This document shows positions 18,930 through 27,266 of a stretch of DNA of 64,000 bases, in pieces. The notes below the pieces were generated by a model. It was not told the DNA's origin. It saw nothing but the letters and a program-made list of their open reading frames with translations, and did no database searches. The position numbers were made by a program, and so were the translations under genes. Each line of letters starts with the position of its first letter. Position 1 is the first letter of the stretch. This stretch comes from Desulfurobacterium thermolithotrophum DSM 11699 (GTDB lineage Bacteria; Aquificota; Aquificia; Desulfurobacteriales; Desulfurobacteriaceae): positions 1,308,501 to 1,372,500 of the forward strand of contig NC_015185.1 of NCBI RefSeq assembly GCF_000191045.1, read 5' to 3'.

Positions 18930-19473
18930 AAAAGCAAAAGAAGCCATCCTTGACTATATTGCCAGTCTTGATGAAAGAGAAAGATTAGTAGTTCTTCTTG
19001 GAGTTCCTCTTTTTCTTTGCCTATTATACATGACTTTTATTTTCTTTCCTCTTAAAAGCATGACAGACCAGTATGAGAAAAAAGAAGAGAGGATCAAAGA
19101 AAAAATTGAAAGAATAGAACCTACTTTGAAAGAACTTGTTATTTTAAGAAGTAAAATAGAACCTATTCTTAAGAAGGTTGAAAAAGGAAGTTCTTTAGAT
19201 TTAACTTCTTATACTAAGTCCTTAGCTGAAAAAGAAAATATAAATCTTAAGGATTTAAAGATATCTTCAGGAAAAAGTATGAAGAGAATAGAGATTAGGA
19301 CAATTTCTATTACGTTTGGAGAAACTTCTTTAAACAAGATAACTTCTTTTATTTATAAACTTGAAAGTAGTCCCTATTACCTTAGGTGTATTGATGTTAA
19401 GATTTCTGATTTGGACGAGAATGGCTTAACTTCTGGAAAATTGATTTTTTATTTCTATCGGAGAGAACAGTGA
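18922..19473 (+). CDS. gspM: Type II secretion protein GspM-like
   Basis: 183 residues: a short cytoplasmic end containing LDERERLVVLLGVPLFLCLLY (membrane helix near 22-45), a coiled-coil segment and a periplasmic ferredoxin-like domain, the usual GspM plan. GTG start. Partner of GspL in the inner-membrane platform. Confidence 0.75.
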   Translation: MIEKAKEAILDYIASLDERERLVVLLGVPLFLCLLYMTFIFFPLKSMTDQYEKKEERIKEKIERIEPTLKELVILRSKIEPILKKVEKGSSLDLTSYTKSLAEKENINLKDLKISSGKSMKRIEIRTISITFGETSLNKITSFIYKLESSPYYLRCIDVKISDLDENGLTSGKLIFYFYRREQ

Positions 19474-20231
19474 GAAAGGCAGTAGTTATCTTTTTGCTTT
19501 TGATGTCTTTTCCTATTTTCCTATATCTTAACTTTCCACTAAAAAGGTTTGTAGAAAATAGTCTCTGTCATCGTAAAATCTTTTATAAAAGTGTTGGAGT
19601 TAGGAAGTTTCCTTTAAAGATAGAAATAGAGAAGTTAAAAATTTCTCCTCTTCCTTTTGTTTTTGATAAAGTTGTAATAGTTCCTGAAGTTCGTTCTTTT
19701 TTAGCTGAGAAAAAGGAGTTGGAAGTTTTAGCTACCTTGGGTAATAAAGGAGCTCTTAAAATAGATACTGACTATCCAATTTCTAAAGTTAAATTTCAGC
19801 TAAAAGATTTAAAGTTAGAAAGTTTTGTAGGACTTTTTTCTCTTCCTTTTTCAGTTGTTGGAACTCTTTTAGGAAACGGTTCTCTTTATTTAGAAAAGGG
19901 GAATTTAATGGCTGGTTCTGGAAGTTTTAAAGTGAATGATTTAAAGGCAGAAAAAATTTCGTTTGGGCTTTTATCTCTTCCTTCTGTTGATTTAGGTAAA
20001 ATTGAAGGGGTTTATAAGGTTAGAGGAAAAAACTTTCTTAACGTTGAAGCAAAAGGCTTTGGTAAGGATACTGATCTTTTCGTTAAGGGATATGTTAACT
20101 TAAACTTAAAAGAGATGAAGAAAACGTACATAAATCTTAAAATAAGACTTACTCCAAAAGTAAAACCTTTTAAAGGCAAAAACTTCTCTTTTGAAATAAA
20201 GGGATATTTAGAAAACATTTCAATTAGATAA
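19470..20231 (+). CDS. gspN: Type II secretion protein GspN-like
   Basis: 253 residues. The N-terminal membrane anchor (AVVIFLLLMSFPIFLYLNF) is followed by an all-beta periplasmic region with AsmA/GspN-like strands (LLGNGSLYLEKGNLMAGSGSF). GTG start overlaps the gspM stop. The T2SS platform and pilus genes other than KLMN are not in this window and must lie elsewhere. Confidence 0.7.
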   Translation: MRKAVVIFLLLMSFPIFLYLNFPLKRFVENSLCHRKIFYKSVGVRKFPLKIEIEKLKISPLPFVFDKVVIVPEVRSFLAEKKELEVLATLGNKGALKIDTDYPISKVKFQLKDLKLESFVGLFSLPFSVVGTLLGNGSLYLEKGNLMAGSGSFKVNDLKAEKISFGLLSLPSVDLGKIEGVYKVRGKNFLNVEAKGFGKDTDLFVKGYVNLNLKEMKKTYINLKIRLTPKVKPFKGKNFSFEIKGYLENISIR

Positions 20232-20234
20232 GAG

Positions 20235-20801
20235 ATGATAGATTATTTAAAAGGGAAAGTTATATTCAAGTATTCGGATAGTATTTCTCTCCTTTGTGGA
20301 AGTATTGCTTTTAGAGTTTTTGTTCCTCTTAATCTCCTTACAGAAATAAGGGAAGGAGATAAGGTAGCTCTATTTGTGAAATTTACGCTTCCTTCTGAAG
20401 GAACTCCTTCTCTTTACGGTTTTAAAACACGAGAAGAAAGGGTTTTTTTCGAAGAGCTCTTAAAAATTCCAAAAGTTGGTTCGAAAGTTGCAATGAGTGT
20501 TATTTCTCATTTTTCCCTCGATGAATTACGAAACATAGTTTCTACTAAAGATGTAAAAACACTTTCAACAGTTCCTGGACTTGGGAAAAAATTATCAGAG
20601 AGGGTAATCTTAGAGCTCAAAGATAAACCAATTTTTGGAGAAGAAAGGAATATTCCGTCAGAGCTCCTAGAAATTCTTACAGCTCTTAGTTACAGTAGAA
20701 AGGAAGTTGTAAAGGCAGTGGAAGGTATAGACTTAAAGGATAGGTCTATTGAAGAACTTGTTAAAGAAGTTGTAAAAAAACTTTCGGGGAGAAAGTTTTG
20801 A
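20235..20801 (+). CDS. ruvA: Holliday junction DNA helicase subunit RuvA
   Basis: 188 residues: N-terminal OB-fold (MIDYLKGKVIFKYSDSISLL), helix-hairpin-helix pairs (LLKIPKVGSKVAMSVISHF and LSTVPGLGKKLSERVILEL) and the C-terminal RuvB-contacting domain. It tetramerises on Holliday junctions. It starts 3 bases after gspN and overlaps ruvB by 4 bases. Confidence 0.93.
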   Translation: MIDYLKGKVIFKYSDSISLLCGSIAFRVFVPLNLLTEIREGDKVALFVKFTLPSEGTPSLYGFKTREERVFFEELLKIPKVGSKVAMSVISHFSLDELRNIVSTKDVKTLSTVPGLGKKLSERVILELKDKPIFGEERNIPSELLEILTALSYSRKEVVKAVEGIDLKDRSIEELVKEVVKKLSGRKF

Positions 20802-21763
20802 TAGAGCGTCCTAAAAGTTTAAATGAATTCTTAGGACAAGAGCGAGTTAAAAAGATACTGAAGATAGCAATAGAATCAGCAAAACAAAGAAAAGAACCTC
20901 TTGATCACATTCTCTTTTATGGACCTCCAGGAACTGGAAAAACAACTCTCTCAATGATAATTGCAAGAGAGCTTGAAAAAGAAATAAAAATTGTTTCTGC
21001 TCCTACAATAGAAAAGAAGGGAGATTTACTTGCTTTAGTCACCTCTTTAAACGAGGGAGATGTTCTGTTTATCGATGAAATTCATAGGTTAAATAGAGCT
21101 GTAGAAGAAACAATCTATTCTGCAATGGAAGACTTTAGAATAGATATTGTTACCGGAGAAACAAGAGCTAAAAGTTTTTCAATAGATTTACCTAAGTTTA
21201 CCCTGATAGGAGCAACTACAAGACTTAATCTTTTAACACCTCCTTTTAGATCAAGATTTGGAATAGTTTGCAGATTGGAACTTTACTCTGCTATTGAGTT
21301 AAAAGAGATAGCCAAAACAACTTCTGCAAAATTGGGAATAAGACTTTCTGAAAGAGCTCTTGAAATTTTAGCCCGTTGTAGTAGAGGTGCTCCAAGGATT
21401 CTCAACCAGCTACTAAAAAGATTTAGGGACTATGCTACTGTTAACAATTGGAAAGAAATAGACTCTGAAAAGGCTAATAAAATTCTTATGGAACTTGGAA
21501 TAGATTCTTATGGTTTGGATCCAATGGATAGAAAGATTCTTAAGACAATAGCAGAAACTTTTAAAGGAGGACCCGTAGGACTTACTACACTTGCAACTGT
21601 TCTTAAAGAAGATGTTGATACAATAGAAAATGTTCATGAACCATATCTTATAGAATTAGGTCTTATCGTTAAAACTCCTCGTGGAAGAAAAATAACAAGT
21701 AAAGCACTTAAACTTTTAGGATTAACTCACAATAAAAAGAGTCCCCTTTTTGGGGACTCCTAA
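20798..21763 (+). CDS. ruvB: Holliday junction branch migration ATPase RuvB
   Basis: 321 residues of the AAA+ family: RPKSLNEFLGQ, Walker A GPPGTGKTT, Walker B LFIDEIHR, sensor GATTR, arginine finger region PPFRSRFG and the C-terminal winged helix. It drives branch migration with RuvA. TTG start coupled to the ruvA stop (TTGA). The last codons overlap a hairpin that terminates the convergent ppa transcript. Confidence 0.95.
   Translation: MIERPKSLNEFLGQERVKKILKIAIESAKQRKEPLDHILFYGPPGTGKTTLSMIIARELEKEIKIVSAPTIEKKGDLLALVTSLNEGDVLFIDEIHRLNRAVEETIYSAMEDFRIDIVTGETRAKSFSIDLPKFTLIGATTRLNLLTPPFRSRFGIVCRLELYSAIELKEIAKTTSAKLGIRLSERALEILARCSRGAPRILNQLLKRFRDYATVNNWKEIDSEKANKILMELGIDSYGLDPMDRKILKTIAETFKGGPVGLTTLATVLKEDVDTIENVHEPYLIELGLIVKTPRGRKITSKALKLLGLTHNKKSPLFGDS
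21731..21759 (-). terminator. Terminator of ppa, embedded in the ruvB 3' end
   Basis: GAGTCCCC and GGGGACTC (8 bp, loop TTTTT) form a perfect hairpin at 21739-21759. Read on the minus strand, it is followed by TTTTTATT, a Rho-independent terminator for ppa. On the plus strand the hairpin lies in the ruvB reading frame and has no T tract. Confidence 0.8.
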
Positions 21764-21765
21764 AT

Positions 21766-22290
21766 TTAACCTTTATAGTTTTCAACAGCTTTTTTAATCA
21801 TTTCTTTCGCAACATCGCTACCTTTAAAATCTTTAACTTTTACCCACTTTCCAGGCTCTAAGTCTTTGTAATGTTCAAAGAAGTGTTTGATTTCATTCAA
21901 CGTAGCTTCTGGAAGATCCGTAATTTCTTTAATGTTTTTAAATGTTAAGTCAAGTTTATCAACTGGTACGGCTAAGATTTTCTCATCTTGTCCGCTTTCA
22001 TCTTCCATTACAAGCACACCTATAGGTCTACATCTTATAACGCTTCCTGGAGTAACTGGTTGTCTTGAAATTACGAGAACATCAATCGGATCTCCATCTT
22101 CAGCAAGTGTATTTGGAACAAAACCATAATTTGCTGGATAGAACATCGGTGTAAAAAGGAATCTGTCAACAAAAACTGCACCACTTTCTTTGTCTACTTC
22201 GTACTTTACATTTGAACCTTGAGGAATTTCTATTACTGCGTAAATGTCTTCAGGGACATTCTTTCCAGCAGGTATTTTTCTTACATCCAT
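21766..22290 (-). CDS. ppa: Inorganic pyrophosphatase (family I)
   Basis: 174 residues with the family I signature DGDPIDV and the [18 protein letters not shown] segment. It hydrolyses pyrophosphate to phosphate and so pulls biosynthetic reactions such as the ATP sulfurylase step. RBS GGGAGG upstream, a sigma-70-like promoter at 22319-22347 and a terminator at its 3' end make it a single-gene unit. Confidence 0.96.
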   Translation of the reverse strand: MDVRKIPAGKNVPEDIYAVIEIPQGSNVKYEVDKESGAVFVDRFLFTPMFYPANYGFVPNTLAEDGDPIDVLVISRQPVTPGSVIRCRPIGVLVMEDESGQDEKILAVPVDKLDLTFKNIKEITDLPEATLNEIKHFFEHYKDLEPGKWVKVKDFKGSDVAKEMIKKAVENYKG

Positions 22291-22318
22291 TTCTTTCCTC
22301 CCTTTTTTGTTTGTAGCA

Positions 22319-22347
22319 ATTATAACTTAGTTTAAAAAGTTGGTCAT
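22319..22347 (-). promoter_or_regulatory. Sigma-70-type promoter of ppa
   Basis: On the minus strand ATGACC (-35, 22342-22347) and a perfect TATAAT (-10, 22319-22324) are separated by exactly 17 bases. They lie about 30 bases upstream of the ppa start. Confidence 0.7.
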
Positions 22348-22785
22348 TTCTGCTAGATAGATTTGACCCCTTTATTACTTCTACAAGATAGTTTCTATTC
22401 ATATAGATAATTGATAAATTTTTTAAATTTTTTTATTAAAGTTTTAAATATTACCCACTGTCTAAATTCGTTAGTTTTCACTCTCACAATAGATCAAAAC
22501 TATATCTGAAATAATCTGTAATACATTTTCAGAGTAACAAAAAGCAATTAAGCTCTTTACCATATGAATTTTTATGAGATTGTTTCTAAAAACTTTTTAA
22601 TTCGTATTATTTAGAAAATAATCATTTATCCTTTTAGTTTCTATGTAATTAAGGAGATATTGAAAGAGTATTTTTTTATAACAATTATGATGATTAATTT
22701 TAATATTTATTGATTTAGAAATATTGAAAGCTCTAAAATTGTACGTATATTTTACTGAGATAATTAAAATAGGGAGGTAACGAAG
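22348..22785. other. AT-rich non-coding gap before the formate transporter
   Basis: About 440 bases with stop codons in all frames and no convincing small gene, tRNA or strong hairpin. It presumably holds the promoter for the formate transporter/fdhA operon, but I see no box pair good enough to name. An RBS GGGAGG lies at 22772-22777. Confidence 0.5.
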
Positions 22786-23663
22786 ATGGGAATTTTGTCA
22801 CCGGCAGAGGTTGTAAGAAGTCTTTCTGATATGTCCAAGCATAAAGCAGAAACTTCATGGTTTAGCATTATTATTCTTTCTATGATGGCAGGAGGAGCTA
22901 TTGCTCTTGGTGATATATTTTGGGCTCACTCGGTTGTTCAAGTAGGGGAAAAGTTAGCACCAGGAATAGCGAACTTTATAGGGGGATTTGCATTCTCTGT
23001 AGGACTTATGCTTGTTGTTTTCTTTGGAGGTCATTTGTTTACAAGTTCTACTCTTACTACTGTTACAGTTTTGGAAAAGAAACTTGATACTTTTAGAGGA
23101 ATCATTTCTTATTGGACAGTTGTTTGGATTTTTAATTTTGTAGGAGCTGTACTTATGGCTTTTATGTATTTTTATTCTGGTCTTCCATTAAAGTTTAATG
23201 GATGGATAGCTCAGCACTTTGTTGAAGTTGGAGCTGCGAAGTGTTCTCTTTCTTTTTAGAAGCATTTTTACGAGCAATTCTCTGTAACGTTTTAGTTTGT
23301 TGTGCTGTATGGTTAGGAATCTCTAGCAAAGATGCTGCCGGAAGAATTTGGGGAATAGCTTTTGCAATTGCAGCGTTTGTTGCTTCCGGTTATGAACACT
23401 GTGTTGCAAATATGTTTATTATTACTCATGCTCTCATTTGTAAAGCTTACTACTTAGCACAAGTAGGAGGAGATTTGAAGGTACTTTCAGAGCTCCTCCA
23501 TCACTTTCCAGTAGAAAAGCTTACGAGCTTAGATATTAAGCACTTTCTTATTAATAATGAAATTCCAGCTACTCTTGGAAATATTGTAGGTGGAGCTCTC
23601 TTTGTTGGAATTGCGGGATTTTTAGGTCATAAAGAAGATATTGAAAAAATTTCAAGCAATTAA
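22786..23663 (+). pseudogene. Formate/nitrite transporter (FocA/FdhC family), one frameshift
   Basis: The two frames together give a complete FNT protein of about 290 residues. The N-terminal half has SPAEVVRSL and the FNT pore segment GGHLFTSSTLTTVTV; the C-terminal half has GYEHCVANMF and GNIVGGALFVG. The first frame ends at TAG 23257-23259 after AAKCSLSF, and the second resumes LEAFLRAILCN. Adding one T to the T5 run at 23253-23257 restores a continuous protein. It lies directly before the formate dehydrogenase operon, so it most likely carries formate. Either a real null mutation or a homopolymer error. Confidence 0.85.
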
Positions 23664-23705
23664 TGAAGCTAGGAGATGATATAAAAGATGTCACCCCCTG
23701 AAATT

Positions 23706-23866
23706 CGGGACTATAGTAAAGAGGCAACCTTTAAAGGCAGGAGGCTGGATTTTTCCCTGGGGAATAAGCCCCGTGCGTGGAGATTAGCCGATGCCTCCTG
23801 CCGGCTAATTATAGTGGCGGGAAGCGCCGTATTGGAGTATGGGAATAGTCCCGAAGCAGAGGTTGC
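23706..23866 (+). ncRNA. Candidate bridge RNA of the IS110-family element
   Basis: The leader before the transposase is unusually GC-rich and folds. A first stem-loop is closed by GGCAGGAGGC (23736-23745) with GCCTCCTGCC (23793-23802) and tipped by GGGG-AATAAG-CCCC (23759-23772); its internal loop has strands 23746-23758 and 23773-23792. A second is tipped by GGCG-GGAAG-CGCC (23816-23828), with loop strands around 23805-23815 and 23829-23844. Long-range pairings are CGGGACTAT (23706-23714) with ATAGTCCCG (23845-23853), and GCAACCT (23724-23730) with AGGTTGC (23860-23866), which cross. Two loops on one RNA is the plan of IS110 bridge RNAs. An open reading through this region is spurious. Confidence 0.7.
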
Positions 23867-23894
23867 AAAACACAAAACATATCAGGGGGTAGAG

Positions 23895-24995
23895 ATGAAG
23901 GAGAAGGTAGAGAAAACACTGTATGTCGGAGTGGACTACCACAAAAACAGCTTTACAGCAGCTTATTTAGATTGTCTGACAGGGATACTTAATACCAAGA
24001 AGTACGAAGCAGAAGAGTTAGAGAAATTTAAAAATCACCTAACAACTTTTAGGAAAAAAGGATATTCAGTAAAAGTTGCGGTAGAAACCTTAACAGGAGT
24101 AACATTTTTTACGGAGGAGATAAGGAACTGCGTTGATGAAATAACTTACGTTAACACTAACAAATTTAAGAACATTCTAAAAGGTGTTAACAGTGCTAAA
24201 AACGACAGGATAGATGCAGAAACGATAGCCATTTACTATGAAATGGGCTTACTTCCGACAGTTTACGTCCCGACGAGAAAAGAAAAAGAGCTAAGGATAA
24301 AGATGAAAGAGAGAGATAGCTTTGTAGATATGAGAAAAGGGGTAATTAACAGACTTCATAGCCTATTGCTTGAATATGGGATAAAGACAAACAAGAGAGA
24401 ACTCACCACGAAGAAAGGGATGGAAAGGATAAAGGAAGAAACGAAGAAGAAAGTGCCTCCGTCATTACGAGAAACGATATGGAGGCAAATAGAAACAATA
24501 GAATACTTAACAGATAAGATAAGAGAGACAGAAGAAGATATCAAGAGTTTTATAGGAGAAGATGAGGAGCTTAAGGGAAAAGTAGAACTTCTAAAAAGCA
24601 TACCTGGAGTAGGAGATATAGTAGCTATAGCCTTTATATCTGCCGTATGTAACGAAGAGAGGTTTGAAAACGGAGACAAGGTAGCGGCTTATTTTGGACT
24701 TGTTCCTCGTGTTAATAGCAGTGGAGACGAAGTTAGAAATGGAAGGATAACAAAGAAAGGGGACAGCAGAACGAGGAACAAGATTATCCAGGCTACGAGA
24801 GCGTTATTGAACAGCAAGTTAGACAATTCAGTTAAAAGATTTTACGAAGGGTTAGTTAAGAAAGGTTTAGAGAAGAAGAAAGCGCTGATAGCTGCGGCGA
24901 GGAAATTGGTTAAAGTAATGTTCGCAGTTTTGAGAGAGAGAAGGCAATTTATGGATTTTGTTGAAAATAAATGCAACCTCTGTGTTGGGGGTTGA
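23895..24995 (+). CDS. IS110-family transposase (DEDD recombinase)
   Basis: 366 residues. The N-terminal RuvC-like DEDD domain begins with YVGVDYHKNSF (first D) and contains VAVETLTGV (E) and NDRIDAETIA (D..D). A coiled coil follows (about 160-215), then the Transposase_20/IS116 domain with LLKSIPGVGDIVAIAFISAV and a conserved Ser (RVNSSG). The start is put at ATG 23895, preceded by GGGGG at 23885-23889. A longer frame from 23688 runs through the structured leader, and family proteins begin at about MKEKVEKTLYVGVD. It recombines element ends with target DNA under RNA guidance. Confidence 0.93.
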   Translation: MKEKVEKTLYVGVDYHKNSFTAAYLDCLTGILNTKKYEAEELEKFKNHLTTFRKKGYSVKVAVETLTGVTFFTEEIRNCVDEITYVNTNKFKNILKGVNSAKNDRIDAETIAIYYEMGLLPTVYVPTRKEKELRIKMKERDSFVDMRKGVINRLHSLLLEYGIKTNKRELTTKKGMERIKEETKKKVPPSLRETIWRQIETIEYLTDKIRETEEDIKSFIGEDEELKGKVELLKSIPGVGDIVAIAFISAVCNEERFENGDKVAAYFGLVPRVNSSGDEVRNGRITKKGDSRTRNKIIQATRALLNSKLDNSVKRFYEGLVKKGLEKKKALIAAARKLVKVMFAVLRERRQFMDFVENKCNLCVGG

Positions 24996-25016
24996 CATCT
25001 TTCATAGGAGGTAGAA

Positions 25017-27254
25017 ATGAAAAAAATTCAAACTACGTGTCCTTACTGTGGAACAGGTTGTAACATTGATCTGTTTGTAAAGGATGGAAAAATTGTAAAA
25101 GCCGAACCAACAAAAAATCATCCAGTAAATGATAGAGAGCTTTGTCTTAAAGGATTGTACGGCTGGGAATATGTTCATTCTTCCGATAGACTAAAAAAAC
25201 CTTTGATAAGGAAGAAAAATGGAAAGTTCTCCAAAGATGGAGAGTTGGTGGAGTCTTCTTGGGAAGAAGCCTTGGAACTTATAACTTCAAAAATAAAAGA
25301 GATAAAAGAAAAATATGGAGCTGATGCTTTTATGGGCTTTTCTTCTGCAAGATGTACGAATGAAGATAACTACGTTTTTCAGAAGTTTTTCAGAGTTGCG
25401 ATAGGAACAAATAACATAGACCATTGTGCTCGTCTCTGACATGCTCCAACAGTGGCCGGTCTGGCCAAGAGTCTAGGTAGTGGAGTAATGTCAAATGATC
25501 TTGCAGAGTTTAGTAAGTATTCTAACTGTATTCTAATTATTGGTTCAAACACTGGTGAATGTCATCCTATTATTGCTATGCATGTTGAAAGAGCTTTAGA
25601 AAGAGGAGCAAAGCTTATAGTTATCGATCCAAAGAGAACGGAAATGGCTCAGAAAGCTCATATCCATATCCAGCTTCCTATTGGATATAACATTCCAATT
25701 ATCAATGCAATTATTAATTACATAATTACAAACGATTTGTACGATAAAGAGTTTGTAAAAAGACATACAGTTGGTTTTGAATATCTAAAAAAATCAGTAG
25801 AAGAATATACTCTGGAAAGAGTTTCTGAGATGACTGATGTTCCTGCTGAACTCATTGAAAAGGCAGCAAGGATTTATGCAACAGAAAAACCATCAGCGAT
25901 TCTTTACACAATGGGTGTAACCCAATTTACTCATGGAACAGGAGCTGTTTGGACTCTTTCTAACCTTGCCGCAATAACTGGCAATTTAGGTATAGAAGGC
26001 GGGGGAATAAATCCTCTTAGAGGACAGAACAACGTTCAAGGTGCAAGTGATTTAGGAGCACTTCCAGATAGGTTTCCCGGTTCCAAACCTTTAACTGATA
26101 AAAAAGTAAGAGAATATTTTGAAAAACTTTGGAATTGTGAGCTTTCTGATAAACCTGGAATTTGGATACCCGATGTTCCTCATGCTATTGAAGAGAAAAA
26201 AATAAGGTTTCTTTACGTCTTTGGAGAAAATCCAGTGATGTCTGATCCATGGACGGATCATTTTCTTCAAGCAATAGCTCACCTTGATTTCTTTGTTGTT
26301 CAAGACATCTTCCTGACAGAAACTGCTAAAAAAGCCGATGTTGTTTTGCCTGCGGCTTGTTGGGCAGAGAAAGATGGAACCTTTACAAATACATCAAGAA
26401 GGGTACAGCTTGTCAAAGAGGCCGTAGAACCTCCAAGAGAAGCTAAACCGGATTGGCAGATATTCTGTGAAATTGCAAAAAAGCTCGGAGCTAAAGGATT
26501 TGACTACAAGGATGCTGAAGATGTTTGGAATGAGATAAGAAAAGCAGATCCAGAAAAGTTTGGTGGAATAAGCTACGAAAGACTCGAAAAAGAAAATGGT
26601 CTTTCATGGCCATGTCCGACAGAAGACCACCCCGGTACTCCGGTACTTTATAGAAATGGAAAATTTTTAACTCCTGATGGAAAAGCAAAGCTTATTCCTG
26701 TGATCTTTACAGAGAATAAGGAAGAGAAGCCAGATCTTGAAAAGAAACTGAAAAAAGAATTAAGCCTTCCGGAAAATTATCCAATGATGGTTGGTGCAAT
26801 TGATGAAAAACCGGATAAAGTCTATCCGTGTCTTTTTACAACTGGAAGGAGAGTTTACCACTATCACACTGGAACGATGACTAGAAGGTGTATGCCCCTT
26901 GAAGAGGGAGCTGATATTTATGGTTCTGTTGTGGAAATAGGGACAAAAACAGCAAAGAAGTATGATCTTTCTACTGGAGATTACGTATTGATAGAAGGAA
27001 AAAGAGGAAAGATTGCATGTAAAGTTTGGGTGACTGAAAGAATTCCAGAAGATGTTCTATTTGTAACATTTCATTACTGGGAGGCTTGTGGGAACGAGTT
27101 AACAAATCCAGCTCATGATCCAATAGCTGGTACACCAGAATTTAAAATTGCTGCAGCAAGAATTCGCAAGATTTCTGAAGAGGAGTACCTTAGAATTTTA
27201 AGAGAGAAAAAAGAGAAGTTTCAATCACAAAAACTTTCTCCTTCTTGTCATTAA
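25017..27254 (+). CDS. fdhA: Formate dehydrogenase catalytic subunit with selenocysteine
   Basis: 745 residues when TGA 25437-25439 is read as Sec (residue 141). The frame continues unbroken on both sides in the typical context CAR-L-U-H-A-P-T-V-A-G-L, and a bacterial SECIS hairpin lies just after it. N-terminal 4Fe-4S Cys are C8, C11, C15 and C43. Molybdopterin oxidoreductase segments include TGECHPIIAMHVERAL, TGNLGIEGGGINPLRGQNN and FTTGRRVYHYHTGTMTRR. It oxidises formate to CO2 (or the reverse) at a Mo/W-bis-MGD site. Length and domains fit FdhF-like enzymes. It starts 6 bases after the SD rebuilt by the IS. The selABC genes are not in the window. Confidence 0.95.
25437..25467 (+). promoter_or_regulatory. 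Bacterial SECIS element of fdhA
   Basis: TGGCC (25453-25457) and GGCCA (25463-25467) form a perfect stem with loop GGTCT (25458-25462). The loop begins 18 bases after the UGA, the same spacing and loop sequence as I recall for the E. coli fdhF SECIS that binds SelB. A weaker CTC/GAG pair may extend the stem. Confidence 0.9.
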
Positions 27255-27266
27255 GGGAGGTATATT

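Larger units (their letters stand above)
23676..25006 (+). mobile_element. IS110-family element, copy 2 (intact), inserted in the fdhA Shine-Dalgarno
   Basis: 1331 bp flanked by GGAG at 23672-23675 and 25007-25010. Subterminal imperfect inverted repeats lie at 23684-23698 (AAAGATGTCACCCCC) and 24987-25002, with unequal tails of 8 and 4 bases to the ends. Contents are a ~220-base structured leader, one DEDD transposase gene and only 11 bases after its stop. Removing the element and one GGAG leaves AGCTAGGAGGTAGAAATG, a normal SD and start for fdhA, 8 bases after the transporter stop. Known IS110 elements move as circles guided by a bridge RNA made from the non-coding end. Confidence 0.92.

Noticed and set aside
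23688-23894. A 69-residue N-terminal extension of the IS110-family transposase
   Set aside because: It would be translated through the GC-rich, fully base-paired leader. Known family proteins begin near YVGVD, and an SD-like GGGGG precedes ATG 23895.
25437-25451. Stop codon that would make fdhA a pseudogene or two genes
   Set aside because: The frame is the same on both sides, the context is that of formate dehydrogenase selenocysteine, and a SECIS hairpin follows at the usual distance.
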